From positions 17,607,087 to 17,671,086 of the forward strand of contig CM034534.1 in the NCBI GenBank assembly GCA_020002185.1: a DNA stretch of 64,000 bases. The letters are read 5' to 3'. The notes under the pieces were generated by a model. The model was given only the letters and a program-made list of their open reading frames with translations. It was not told where the DNA came from and did not search any database. The stretch comes from Paraescarpia echinospica. Lineage: Eukaryota; Annelida; Polychaeta; Sabellida; Siboglinidae. Position numbers and translations under genes: made by a program. Of this stretch, positions 45,401-57,172 are shown piece by piece (positions within the stretch are counted from its first letter, which is position 1; each line of letters begins with the position of its first letter).

Positions 45401-47650
45401 TGTCCATACAGCTGCTGTAGTGCAATGCCCGGTTGTCCTCCATTCCCCTTGATCCCTTCTATTTCTGTCCATACAGCTGCTGTACAGCAATGCCTGGTTG
45501 CCCTCCATTCCCCTTGATCCCTTCTATTTCTGCCCATACAGCTGCTGTATAGCTATGCCTGGTTGTCCTCCATTCCCCTTGATCCCTTCTATTTCTGTCC
45601 ATACAGCTGCTGTAGTGCAATGCCTGGTTGTCCTCCATTCCCCTTGATCCCTTCTATTTCTGTCCATACAGCTGCTGTACAGCAATGCCCGGTTGTCCTC
45701 CATTCCCCTTGATCCCTTCTATTTCTGTCCATACAGCTGCTGTATAGCAATGCCCGGTTGTCCTCCATTCCCCTTGATCCCTTCTATTTCTGTCCATACA
45801 GCTGCTGTATAGCAATGCCCGGTTGTCCTCCATTCCCCTTAATCCCTTCTATTTCTGTCCATACAGCTGCTGTATAGCAATGCCCGGTTGTCCTCCATTC
45901 CCCTTAATCCCTTCTATTTCTGTCCATACAGCTGCTGTATAGCAATGCCCGGTTGTCCTCCATTCCCCTTGATCCCTTCTATTTCTGTCCATACAGCTGC
46001 TGTACAGCAATGCCCGGTTGTCCTCCATTCCCCTTGTCCATACAGCTGCTGTACAGCAATGCCCGGTTGTCCTCCATTCCCCTTGATCCCTTCTATTTCT
46101 GTCCATACAGCTGCTGTACAGCAATGCCCGGTTGTCCTCCATTCCCCTTAATCCCTTCTATTTCTGTCCATACAGCTGCTGTATAGCAATGCCCGGTTGT
46201 CCTCCATTCCCCTTAATCCCTTCTATTTCTGTCCATACAGCTGCTGTACAGCAATGCCCGGTTGTCCTCCATTCCCCTTGATCCCTTCTATTTCTGTCCA
46301 TACAGCTGCTGTATAGCAATGCCCGGTTGTCCTCCATTCCCCTTGATCCCTTCTATTTCTTTCCACACCTCTCTCTTTTCTCCAATTGCTTTCGCTACTT
46401 CTTTGGGTCCACCATGTTTGATTTTTTCTCTTCAAGGAAGCTCCTCCCTTATCACATGTTCTGCCACATAATTGCTCTGCTGATCCAATGAAAGCATCCT
46501 TAAAATGCTTCCACTCTTCCTCCACAGTTCCTATTGTTGGCCGCAATTTCTCATACTCTGATGTCACTCTGTCTCTATATGCTCTGGCTGTGTCCCCTTG
46601 ACATTTCCACCATTTAATGGTCTTTCGCCCCACACTTTTAGTCTCCCTCCTCTTCTGCATATGAAATGAAAACGAGAGGCTTGTGTTGCGTAATCACATG
46701 TTCACCAGGGATGACCTTAAAGTCCTTCACTCGCCACATTAGCTGATTCCTCACTATCAGCAGGTCCAACTCTGTCTTTGTGGGTTTCCCTCTTTTGGAA
46801 AAATGACCCTGTCACCGCCAGCCCATTTCGCATCACCAACTCTACTAACACCTGGCCCTCTCGGTTCCTTGTACCCCTTCCAACCCCCGAACCGAATCCC
46901 CTTCTCCTGTCTTCGCTATACCCACGTGTCCATTAAAATCACCAGCTATGTGCATCATCACATGCACTTCCACCATTCTCATCATTCTCTCTAGCTCTTC
47001 CCTGAAGGCCCTTTTCTCTGACTCTGCCCTTCCTGTTTGAGGTCCATACACTGACATAATGCACACCAGCTGCTTCCTCACCATCAGCCATGCAACAATG
47101 ATCCTCCCTTGCCATCTCTCCACTCTCACCACATCTCTACTGATCTCCTCCGTTACTATGATGCCTACACCATTGCTCCTTCCATCTCCTCCTGCATGTA
47201 GCACCTTATACCCTCCTGCCAGTGTCCTCGCTCGGTCTCCCTTCCACTTGGTTTTTTGCATGCACAACACATCTATTCTCCTCCTTTCCATCGTGTTGAT
47301 AACTTCCAGTGCTTTCCCCATCGTCCCCACATTGAGACTCCCTAGCCGGACTTCGCATCTTGGTCGCCGCCAGTGGGACAATCCACCCGGACTTTGCTGA
47401 TTTCTCACCACTGCCGGGAAGCGTTGGCTGCCCCGGACACGGTAGCTATATCGACTATATGTATCCTTGCCATTACATTTGCTTGGGACTTGACAGCCAC
47501 TGCAGCGTTGCCCTGACTGACCTCCAGTGCAGTTTCTTTTTGCTAGTTTCTTTCTCCTAAATGGACTGTCTGTCAAGATTTACAGGCTCCACCTGCCCGG
47601 GTTTTTGGTCTGGGTTTTCCTTTCCCTAGATCAATTGCCTACCATGGCTA
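42450..47650 (-). mobile_element. RTE-type LINE carrying an expanded minisatellite
   Basis: Minus-strand LINE. The N-terminal part has a CxxC-rich start and endonuclease motifs RLGSLNVGTMGKAL, MQKTKWKGD and HIAGDFNGHVG. RT motifs are RGITLLSHKLKMLERILDGK, TLGFIDLEKAYNMVPRKM and LGPLLFIAVMELIS, and the catalytic box reads YADN instead of YADD. The tail has ENNWVRRIMGLKRINKRSVK, WAGHV and RQGRPRLRWEDCVKRDLEGW. The segment between endonuclease and RT is swollen by a 65-bp tandem array. Frameshifts at 44.1 and 43.2 kb make the copy inactive. It lies in the intron between exons 5 and 6. Confidence 0.8.
44297..46372. repeat. 65-bp minisatellite, about 32 copies
   Basis: Unit TCCATACAGCTGCTGTACAG, CAATGCCTGG, TTGTCCTCCATTCCCCTTGA, TCCCTTCTATTTCTG: 65 bp, identity very high. 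The unit derives from the LINE coding sequence (EIEGIKGNGGQPGIA on the minus strand). It contains the palindrome GCTGTACAGC. Variants TATAGC, TATGGC, TAGTGC and TATAGCTATG are arranged in a repeated order with a 650-bp period. One unit near 46035 lacks 16 bp. Confidence 0.95.
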
Positions 47651-48122
47651 ATGAGCTTGATCTGCCCCGGAACTATTTACCATAGTTGAACAAAACAGCT
47701 GTGTGCCTAAAGCTGCTGTTAGAAGAATATAAATATTATACATATATATATAATATATATAACAGTCTGTATTTCCATTTCTTGGTTTCTCTATAAGTTT
47801 TTGCACGTTTTTGTCTAACATTTTGTAGGCATATTAGCGAGTCTTTTTGGACTGTTCGAAGACTGATACTTTTTTTTATTTCCCCAGGGAGGCCCTGTGG
47901 GAGGGGTCTTGGGAATTCAATATTTCAAAATGCTCTATATGGAGCTGAATGGTATAAATTAAGTTTGTTTCTATATCATTGTAAAGATAATAACGCCATC
48001 TACCGATAGACATTTTTAATAGTTTTTCACATAACTGCTGTTTGAAAATTATAAATGCGTAACCCCATGCATTAGTTCCCTGTGGGCAAGACATTGCCAG
48101 CCATGCACTGAACTACACTCAC

Positions 48123-48395
48123 CACAACGAACAGTGTTGACCAGATCTACTCTTTTGATTTCCATGCACGCTTCAGTCAGCTGATCAAACAAGACCGCGG
48201 AACTGCTGACATTTTTGCAGGAATCTAACCAAGTCTCAAATATTTTGAAGGTATTGGCCACTGCATCTTCAGAGGCTCCAATTAGCTTGTCGATTGTGGA
48301 TGTAGGCAACTTCAAGAATACGCCCAGTTGAAACTGCTCCTTGGAGTTTAGTTCACACTGAGCTACCTTCATGAGGAAGGAGTTGTCAATGATCA
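48123..48395 (-). CDS. Gene B exon 5 (Death domain)
   Basis: 273-nt exon with a TTTTCAAG acceptor and G/GTGAGT donor, phase 1 to 1. The roughly 90 residues have the six-helix Death-fold pattern. FQLGVFLKLPTSTIDKLIGA matches the helix 2-3 region, IFETWLDSC matches the conserved Trp of helix 4, and the segment then runs LFDQLTEACMEIKRVDLVN, like the LxxALxxIgrxDla motif of helices 5-6. Death domains pair homotypically in apoptosis and innate immune signalling. The partner cannot be told from sequence. Pfam Death versus DED or CARD assignment is by eye. Confidence 0.75.
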
Positions 48396-48931
48396 CTTGA
48401 AAAGAAAGCAAATGTGTTAGCAACGCACATTGTTTTGTTGTTCTAAACAACAACGACAATTAATACTAATGATAAATTGTGATGACAGACAACAAAGTTA
48501 CTTCCCAGCAAATATTTACAATTAAAAATACACTACTGTACACTGAGAAGGTTTTTATTTCAATGTTTGCGTAAGTCAATAATATGACAATGTATAGTAC
48601 AGCTACAGAACAACATGGACATATCTAAGAAATAGCATGCTTTGTTACAAACAATACTATTGCGCTATTATAGTTGTGTGATACATAGAAATATAAATGT
48701 GAAGAACCACCTCAAATCAAGTCTATAATTTTTAGACACAACACGTCTAAAAAATTGTATGAAAATAATATATTTTAATCAGTGAATACAATACTGTAAA
48801 CACACTGCATCACATCACTTCCATTCTTTAAATGTAATTATCTTTGTTCCATGTTTTGGAAGAGAGACAACTTAATTTTTGTGAAATGTTTGAAACTTTC
48901 ATATAAGCACTTGTGGTTATATACAAATTAC

Positions 48932-49002
48932 CTCTTGTTTCCATCACGTCACTCATATCAGAGGGATCAGTGGCGATTTTCCCAACATGAGCCTTGTCTA
49001 AT
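48932..49002 (-). CDS. Gene B exon 4 (linker before Death domain)
   Basis: 71-nt exon between AATTACAG and a GTAATT donor, phase 2 in and 1 out. Translation LDKAHVGKIATDPSDMSDVM then ETR. Only this frame is open across the exon. It links the N-terminal helices to the Death domain exon and is acidic and polar, without a recognised domain. Confidence 0.65.
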
Positions 49003-49009
49003 CTGTAAT

Positions 49010-50225
49010 TTATTAAAAACATGTTAACTTTGTCGAATTCAATTTATTTTCAATCATTGCACACTTAGCAACTCTCTGAGTATATAATGCTCAGAACTTG
49101 ACAGATAAGAAGCTGAACTACCATGATTTTACTTGTCAAACATTATGAAATCTACAAACAATTTATAGAGTTTTATTGCACAAACAAATATTTCCTTTAT
49201 ATTTCATTAAAATATGTATACGTAGGAAAAATTCAGTGACAAAACAGAAACACAGTACTTACTATAAACCGGATGTTTAAATAAAAAAAATCAATTGATA
49301 TAATAAAAATCTATTAACATTTCACATTTTCTTCACCGGTCTTAGGTCTAGTAGCTAGTGCACTCCAATTCCAAATAGCTGCGTTTGTAAACCACGGAAT
49401 GAGGCAGAACAAGGCTGAGCCGATGTAAAATCTCTAGCATTTGATATGTGCTTCGCATGAGACTGATACTTCATGCCTAATTAAGTATTAATGTAATACA
49501 ACCTGTCTGGCAATATGAAGGCATAATATCTAGATTAGCATATATTTTATGCGACAAAATATCATGGAATGATAGTAACATTTTGCTAGTGACATATGGA
49601 ATATGGACCCCATGAAAAATGGACCCCGAGTCCATTTTCCCTATAGTATATGGACCCATCCTATAGAATTTTGACCCGGGTGGGGGTCCATAATATATTA
49701 GTTAATGACAGCTTCTTCTTTTAAACTCCACTTATTGATGTGCTATCATGTATAAATAAAACGTGAAAAAAGAAAATGTAACAACTTTGTAAGTGTGACA
49801 AATACAACAAACACAGCAAGTTAGGCCAAAAACCTTTAATGCCTCTCGTGCTGACATACTTACCAACCAAAACAATATACGATATAGAATAAGTTACACG
49901 ACACGTCAGTGTTATCTCATGAAAACCTGCGTGCATTTGTATGGATACATTTCACTATGTCATCCAAATCTTACGTGCTATTGTGGCCACAGGCATAGCT
50001 ATTAAGGTGTCCTATTTTGTTTTTTCTAATGTCTGATATGTCTATTTTCTTGAGACAAAAGTTGGAAGAGATTTTTCTACCATGTGCCGACCTTTCGTGA
50101 GAATCGACCATATGCTAAGTAGATGCTCGATATTGTTATATTCTTTATTTTGTGAAACCACATTTTCATGGTTTAATAAACATATAATATTAAATACTAC
50201 AAGTTAAGCAAGGGTTTATTAGACT
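49010..50225. other. Intron sequence with hairpin-like ATGGACCC repeats
   Basis: No exon with compatible phase. At 49600-49695, ATGGACCC motifs occur in direct and inverted order with CTATAG(A/T)AT, probably a small transposon end. A splice-like open segment at about 49862-49923 was rejected on phase. Confidence 0.45.
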
Positions 50226-50234
50226 GTATAAGAA

Positions 50235-51265
50235 TATGAATGTATATTATTATGAATGTATATTATTATGAATGTATATTATTTATGAAGCTACATAGGC
50301 TTGGAGTGCCTAAATATTTAATTAAAGTTGTTTTTTTCTGTAATCAGACTATGTGTGTTAAATGGGGTTCGGTATTTTCCAACTTCTCTGTGACTAATGG
50401 AGTTAAACAAGGGGGTATGCTATCTCCTTTCTTATTTAATCTATACATGAATGATTTGAGTTTGCTGCTGATGAAACTACCCATCGGATGCTATTGTGGT
50501 GATACAACTGTTAATCACCTCATGTATGCTGATGACATTGTACTACTGGCTCCATTGGCTAAGGGGTTACAAAGACTGCTAGATGTATCATACAATTGTG
50601 GATGTGACAATGACATATTGTTTAACAGAGTAAAGTCGCAGATAATGTTTTTCGACACAAGACAAACCGGTTTTGAAATCACTCTTAAACTTGGTGATGC
50701 AGTTCTGAATACAACAAAGGCATATAAATATCTTGGCCATATAATCTGTGATGATCTGTCAGATGAAATGGATATGAAATCCAAAGAAAGGAGTCTGTAG
50801 GCAGAAGCAATATTCTACTCAGGAAGTGTCACTTTTGTTCAGTGAAGGTGAAGAACAAACTGTTCACATCCTACTGTAGTTATGTGTATTTATGTTCCTT
50901 ATGGGCTAATTATATAAAAGCCGCTATGCAGCACTTTATTGTTTCCTATAAGAATGCATTTTGAATTATGCACAGCCTATCTATGAGGTGTAGTGCTAGT
51001 CTAATGTTTGTTAGTTCTGACACGGACTGTTGCAATACTAGATTTAGAAAATGCATGTACAGTCTTATGAGCAGAATATCTGCATCGCCAAACAACATTG
51101 TTGAGAGTATTATACACAGTGATGTTTACAAGACCTCTGTATTATGCAGGAAGTGGATTAGTGCAATATATACACTACAATATACTTTTTATTTTTACTA
51201 TGGACATAATGCACCTTACATGTACGCTTTTTTTGTCTGAAATAAAGATTGATTGATATTAATTG
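50235..51265 (+). mobile_element. 5'-truncated CR1/L2-like LINE
   Basis: RT sequence with VTNGVKQGGMLSPFLFNLYM and HLMYADDIVLLAPLAKGLQR (YADD intact), YKYLGHIICDDL, then the C-terminal MRCSASLMFVSSDTDCCNTR. It ends in TCTGAAATAAAGATTGATTG, probably the 3' terminus. Frame breaks near 50800 and 50960. Plus strand, antisense to gene B, between exons 3 and 4. The 5' edge has short TATTATTATGAATG tandem repeats. Confidence 0.8.
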
Positions 51266-51483
51266 TTTATTTTATAGGCAGTTAAGATGGTTGGGTATGG
51301 TGAATGAGAGGGTCGATTGATGGCTTTTTATAATGTTATGGGGATTTTTCTTTCAATTCACGTGCTCATATTCCATTATCCATATTCGAATTGCTCTGGT
51401 TTAGAAAGATAAAACTGCTGCACTGATGAGGCATATAATCCAATAAATCGCATAAAAAATTATTTTATCCAACCCTGATTAGT

Positions 51484-51735
51484 GCACTCACTATCGCGGC
51501 TAGTGTAGTGGTTAGCACATCCACCTGACATGCCAGCGCCCTGAGTACGAAACCCGGACCGGGCAAGCATGATATCTGGTGTAAAAACCTGGCTCTCAAC
51601 ATTGCCATTGGGGTCTGCATATCCCTTGTGACTCGGAGATCACATTAATGTCGGTCCCGTCTCAATTTGAGACGTAACAGAACCACTGAGGATGACAAGC
51701 ACCCTGGCAGTGACCACTCTCAGTGCCAGCATATA
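51484..51735 (+). repeat. tRNA-derived SINE (plus orientation)
   Basis: The 5' part has an A box (TAGTGTAGTGGTTAGCA) and a B box (GAGTACGAAACCCGG) spaced as in tRNAs, with a degraded acceptor stem. It is followed by a body ending near AGTGCCAGCATATAAAG. The base pairing is too poor for a working tRNA gene. Confidence 0.55.
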
Positions 51736-52161
51736 AAGCCAAAGTAAAAAGTCGGTTTGGCGCCGATAATGTTCTGAAAAAGGCTGACTAGTTGAATGAG
51801 ACCTCATCATCATGATTGTAACCACAATAATACAGACTAGTCAGTTAATAGAATGTTGCCGAGCACTGGAAACACCTAAAACTATCTGTGATGCTGAAAT
51901 GTCGAACACGAAGTCGGCAAATGTGAACCAGGAAGTCAAACACTAGCCATAGCCTGTATAGTATAGTTATACATGGTTTTTGCCAATTATTATATAATAT
52001 ACATATATATATATTATAACTATAGTCTACATACATAACACAAGTCCAAACATAAATGGCCAGTTATTGCTATCCGAATTTGAGCTATTATAGAATTGTT
52101 TCCAACATGTCAGCTATGGCATGTTCAAAAGTTAAGACGTAGAATGTGAGTGCCTACGTAC

Positions 52162-52193
52162 CGTTTTCGACGGGAATCTTCGTAAAAGTGAAA
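52162..52193 (-). CDS. Gene B exon 3 (32-nt microexon)
   Basis: A 32-nt microexon between GATCCAG acceptor and ACG/GTACGT donor. It reads FHFYEDSRRK plus two bases, phase 0 in and 2 out. This is exactly what is needed to join exon 2 (ends phase 0) to exon 4 (starts after two bases); without it the two flanking exons are out of frame. The joined reading is EEAVQ-FHFYEDSRRKR-LDKAH. Its shortness means it rests on phase and splice logic rather than homology. A CR1 LINE on the opposite strand begins about 200 bp away. Confidence 0.5.
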
Positions 52194-52399
52194 CTGGATC
52201 AGGTTGAAAAACAAAATCCGCTAGGTTTCGGAGGAAATGACCGATAGTGTCGCCATCTGTCGGACTACGAAAAATTATTTTTTTAAACATCAGCTAAGGT
52301 TTTTGTAACCTGCCTGCCTGTCTAAATCAGTCACAGAGATTGTTTTATCGTCCGTTCGACCATTAATTGATATGCATTGTTTTCCACAGCAATCTCTGT

Positions 52400-55300
52400 A
52401 TTTATAACTTTTTTTTTTTGTTGGGTTATTTGGTGTGCGATCACTGCCACAGCTGGGTAGATTTTGCATTGTCCGGCTGTGGGAAGTCATGGGCAGAAAC
52501 CATGGAGGAAGGATTCACCTTTCAGTGCATTGGGTGTTGGAAGGTGGAGTGTCTGCAGAAGGAGATAGTTAGGTTGACAGATATTGAAGGGAATGGAGAT
52601 GGGAATTAGCAAGGAGGCAGGTCGAATGGAGAGAGACGACAGGGAGAGAGGTGAGAATACTGCAAGACTGAAGGAGAATAGTAGTGGCAAGAAAACTGAG
52701 GAAAGGAGATTGAGAGGAGGGAAGGTGATTGGAGGGGAAGAAATTGGAAAATCGACAACAGAAAACGTGACAAGCGTGAAGGTGACAGGGAAGAAAGTGA
52801 CCGTAGAGAAGGAGGGAGGGAAGATGGGAAGGGAGAGGAGAGAGGAAAACGAGATGGGACGAACGAAGAAGGGACGAAAGGAAGTGAGAGAAAATGTGAT
52901 AGAAGAGAAGTCGATAAAAGGGAAGGTGACAAGAGAAAAAGCGACAGGAAAGAATGGATCGGAAGAGAATGTGACAGGAGAGAAGACGACAGGGGGGAAA
53001 GACAACAAGCAGACAGATGCAAACCGAAGAAGGAGCTATTCTAAGGCAGTGATTGAGGGGGCAATGAGGAAAGAGAGGGTGTTTATGGGCGACTCCATTA
53101 TGAGAAAGACGGACAAGGCACTGAGCGAGGGGAAGGACATCGTTGTTTGTTTACCGGGGGCTAGGATTGAACATGTAACTGACAGGGTAGAGAAGTATTG
53201 CGACATGGCAAGGGGGGGTCTATACTGGTACATGTAGGAACAAATAATGCAGACAGGGAGGGAACAACTGCGATAGTACAGAAGTATAGACAGTTAGTGA
53301 GGAAGCTACAGAAGACGAGAGTTGAACAGGTTATTCTGTCAGGAATTTTGCCAGTAATGGGAGGAAGGGGGGCAACGTATAGAAACTGTAAGAGGATGGC
53401 GATCAACGCACTAGTTGAGCAGATGTGTGACGAAGAGGGGGTGGGATTCACAGATTTATGGGGATACTTTGTTGGGAGGGAAGATATGTACATGAGAGAT
53501 GGCCTCCATCTTAGTGGAAAGGGGGCAGCAGTTTTCTCAGAGAACCTGCTGCGATCTGTTGACAGTGGGACAGGTTGTATCTATTTAAACTAGATTCGCA
53601 GGGGGACTCACAGAAAAGCCTGAAAATGGAGGCATAGATAAAGACAGCACAAATAAATCAGCAAATAACAGTGTGGAAAACTCTTCTGAAGCTGGATATA
53701 AATGTGTTTGTTTAAATGCAAGGAGTATAGTAAACAAAAGAAATGAACTAAACATTATGGTAGAAGATATTGACCCTCATATAATAGGTATAACCGAATC
53801 CTGGACCACCACCGATATATCAGATGCTGAATTGGGACTGACAGGATATGTAATGTTTAGAAAAGATAGAATAGGAAGAAAGGGAGGTGGAGTTATTTTA
53901 TATATTAAAGAATCTATTCAGGCTTATGAAATAAAATTAGAAAGAGAAGCAGATTGCGAAGAAGCTGTTTGGTGTAACATAGTTACAGGAAACTCAACGT
54001 TAACAGTTGGGTTAGTTTATCGAAGTCCAAACATAAGCATAGAAGAGAATGAAAAAATACAAAACGCTATAAGGGAAGTAAGCAAACGGACTGTATTATT
54101 ATGGGGGATTTTAACCACGGGCATATACAATGGAAATCTCTACAGAGTATGGGGAGTGAGGACCACAAGTTTTTAGTTTTAGTTCAAGATAGTTTCCTTT
54201 CTCAACATGTGCTAGAACCAACCAGGGAGAGAATGTGTTAGACATAGTTTTGTCCTCACAAAATGAATTAGTTGACAATGTCAAGATATGTGAGCCACTG
54301 GGGAGTAGCGATCACAACCAGATACATTTTACCATCAAAGTAAAATCAGAAAGGAATAGTAAAAAGCAGTATAGGAGAAATTTCCACAAAGGAAGGTATA
54401 AGGACATGAGGAAATATTTAGCAAAGATAGACTGGGATAACACACTGAAAAATAAGACGGCAACAGAATGCTGGAATGTATTAAAGAGTGAAATTAAGTG
54501 CATAGTCGATAAATTTGTACCCTTCAAAAAACAAGGAAAACGGTCCAAAAAGAAACACTTATCGAAAGAAGCCATTAGAAAAATTAAGTACAAACAAATG
54601 ATGTGGAAGTCATATAGATGTACTGGAAATGATGAAGACTACAACAGTTATAAAGAAGCACTTAACCAAGCTACAGCTGAAATTAGAAATTCAAAGAGAA
54701 GCTATGAACAACAATTAGCTAGTAATATAAAACATGACAGCAAGAGTTTTTATGCGTATGTTCGAAGCAAACAGAAAGTTCAAAATAAAGTCGGTCCTCT
54801 AGAAGATAGTGCTGGAAATATAATATCAGAGGGATTCTTAATGGCAGAAGACCTGAATGAGTACTTTAGTTCAGTGTTTACCAGGGAAGATATTAGTTCA
54901 CTGCCAGTACCAGAGGCTAAGTTCAAGGGGGCAGATTCAGACTATTTAGGACAATTAATTGTAACCCCGGAAATGGTAGCTAAGAAAATAAGGGCTACGA
55001 AGGATAATAAATCACCTGGAGTGGATGGGATTCCGCCCAAACTACTATTGGAAATTGTAGAACAAATTAGCGTACCGCTTGCAATAGTTTTCAATTTGTC
55101 ATTAGAAGAGGGAGTGGTTCCTTTAGAATGGAAAGAGGCAAACATTATACCGTTATTTAAAAAAGGTTCGAGAAACAAGTCAGAGAACTATAGACCAGTG
55201 AGTTTAACATCAGTGATTTGCAAATTATTAGAAAGACTAATTAAAGATCACATGGTGGATTTTCTTGTTAAACATAACCTGATAAACCCATCTCAACATG

Positions 55301-56580
55301 GGTTTTTAAAAGCGAGGTCATGCTTAACAAATATGTTATGTTTTTTGGAAGACATCACTAGGTGGGTAGATGAGGGATCACCAGTAGATATCATCTATCT
55401 AGATTTTCAAAAAGCTTTCGACAAAGTACCACATCAAAGATTACCAACAAACTAAAGGCCCATGGCATAGGAAATGTACATAAACTTCGAGAACAAATGG
55501 CTGGATTGACAGAAATATTAACGTAGAAGCGATGGGGAGGCTTCCAAACTGGAAACTGCAGGCTGAGTGGGTACCAGGACTGCATTAGGTCCTATATTAT
55601 TCTTAATATATCAACGATTTGGATGATGAAATAAATAAACAAAACGCTTGTACCCAGGATGATACAAAAAGTGTTTAGAAGGATTAAAAGTGATGGCATA
55701 GACAGCATTTACAAGATGATCTTGACAGGTTGGATCAAAATGGTCTGAAAAGCGGCAAAATGCCGTTCAACCTTTGGGAAATGTAAAATGCCTCCACACA
55801 GGACATGGAAACGAAGAAGTAGAATATACAATGGGGGGTACTGTACTAAGTACTACTGTAAAAGAAAAGGACTTAGGGTTAACCATCAGTGCTGATATGA
55901 AGGTTTCAGAGCAGTGCGGAATTGCAGCTTCAAAGGGAAATCAAATCATTGGATTAATTAGGCGAAACATAACGCATAAGGAAAAAAAAGAGCTAATAAT
56001 ACCGCTCTACAAAACAATAGTTAGGCCTCATTTAGAATATTGTATTCAAGCGTGGAGGCCATATCGCAGGAAGGACATAGATATGCTAGAAAGAGTGCAG
56101 AGGAGAGCAACTAAAATGATACCAAAACTGAGGGATCTTAGTTACGAAATACGCCTAAAAAATGCGGTTTAACAACACTAGAGACCAGGAGATTGAGAGG
56201 AGATCAGATAGAAGTGTTTAAAATATTGAAGGGTTATGAAAATATTGATAGAAATATTTTTTTCTCAGTTAAGAAAGATAGAAGGACTAGAGGACATGAA
56301 CTTACATTGGCAAAGGAGCAGAGTAGATTGGATATAAGAAAGTTTTCATTTTCACAAAGGACTGTAAATGAATGGAACAGATTATCTGCTGATTGTGTGG
56401 GTGCTAGTAGCGTGAATATGTTTAAAAATAAAATCGACACATACCTCAGACGGGCGGGATACACATAGATAAAAGGGTCGGACTCTCGATAAGCCAAAGG
56501 GCTTCCTTGTCCACCTGCCACCTAGAGTTAATTCTCTGGGTGGCAATCTTGTTAAATCTTGTTAAATCTTGTTACTTATG
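52400..56580 (+). mobile_element. CR1 LINE with esterase-type ORF1
   Basis: Nearly full-length CR1 element on the plus strand. ORF1 pieces 52437-53593: a Cys/His finger (CDHCHSWV...CIGC), a long Lys/Glu-rich stretch, and an SGNH hydrolase-like domain (MGDSIM, VGTNNADREG, DGLHLSGKG). ORF2 pieces 53649-56468: endonuclease (LNARSIVNKRNEL, GITESW), RT (SPGVDGIPPKLL, YRPVSLTSVICKLLERLI, IIYLDFQKAFDKVPH), and a C-terminal part (LIIPLYKTIVRPHLEYCIQA). The 3' end has ATCTTGTTAA repeats (about three) typical of CR1 termini. It is broken near 54110, where the endonuclease GDFNH motif shifts frame, and at 55440-55770. Confidence 0.85.
53088..53593 (+). pseudogene. CR1 ORF1 esterase domain
   Basis: SGNH/GDSL-type hydrolase module of CR1 ORF1. 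The nucleophile block FMGDSIMRKT is followed by HVGTNNADRE (Asn block) and RDGLHLSGKGAAVF (catalytic Asp-x-x-His block), then a stop at 53593. One frameshift around 53215 separates the first block from the rest. Such domains are known in CR1 ORF1 proteins and are thought to help membrane or RNP handling. This copy cannot make a full protein. Confidence 0.75.
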
Positions 56581-56788
56581 TGCGGCAACGAACTCGGCCT
56601 GTGTAGCCAGTGATCTCGGCCTGTTTGAGTGATGTCAGCCAGATATTTTCTGTGTGTACAGTGATGTATAGTTTTGTTTTGTTGGGTTATTTATGTACGC
56701 AATTCGACATTATCATCGGCAAATTCTGCGTGATGTGTATTATAGTATTATAATGTATAATTATTTCATCAGTGTACGTTATTTTTTT

Positions 56789-56976
56789 AGTTCCATCTTT
56801 TCTTGGACTTTTTACCCATAACAAGCTATTTGTTGGCACTTTTTTTGTATCACTTAAATAAATGTATTTTCGTTATTCGTATGCATACAATATACATATA
56901 TATATTTATTTAAGTGATACAAAAAAGTGCCAACAAATAGCTTGTTATGGGTGAAAAGTCCAAGAAAAGATGGAAC
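56789..56976. repeat. Near-perfect 75-bp inverted repeat (hairpin)
   Basis: Left arm 56789-56863 (AGTTCCATCTTTTCTTGGAC ... CACTTAAATAAAT) is repeated inverted at 56904-56976 with one substitution and one missing T, around a 40-bp loop. It lies 200 bp past the CR1 3' end, between exons 2 and 3. Confidence 0.85.
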
Positions 56977-57172
56977 TGAGTGAGTTCGATCTGAGAAACA
57001 TCCAGGTCACATATAATTGTCATGTACAAAGCTCACAAAACCCCTTAAACCGTTTGAGGCTCACCAAAAACTCCAACTGAATCCCCTAGCCGAAACATTG
57101 GGGGTAAGCGTATCTCCAGCTACTCACCCCCCTCTCGGTTCCAATGCATTTGTATATATATATATATATATA

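Noticed and set aside
45849..46660. Repetitive protein with IEGIKGNGGQPG-like units
   Set aside because: Arises from the 65-bp minisatellite within a dead LINE. The frame rotates each unit, so no real repeat protein is expected.
49862..49923. Candidate exon of gene B (open segment FHEITLTCRVTYSISYIVLV with a consensus GTAAGT donor)
   Set aside because: Only open in phase 1 to 1. The gap between exons 2 and 4 needs phase 0 to 2, which the 32-nt microexon supplies.
51484..51560. Functional tRNA gene
   Set aside because: A and B boxes are present, but the acceptor and anticodon stems do not pair properly and the unit continues into a SINE body.
52487..53022. Ser/Phe-rich minus-strand open frames opposite CR1 ORF1
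   Set aside because: Antisense of the Lys/Glu/Gly-rich CR1 ORF1; no independent support.
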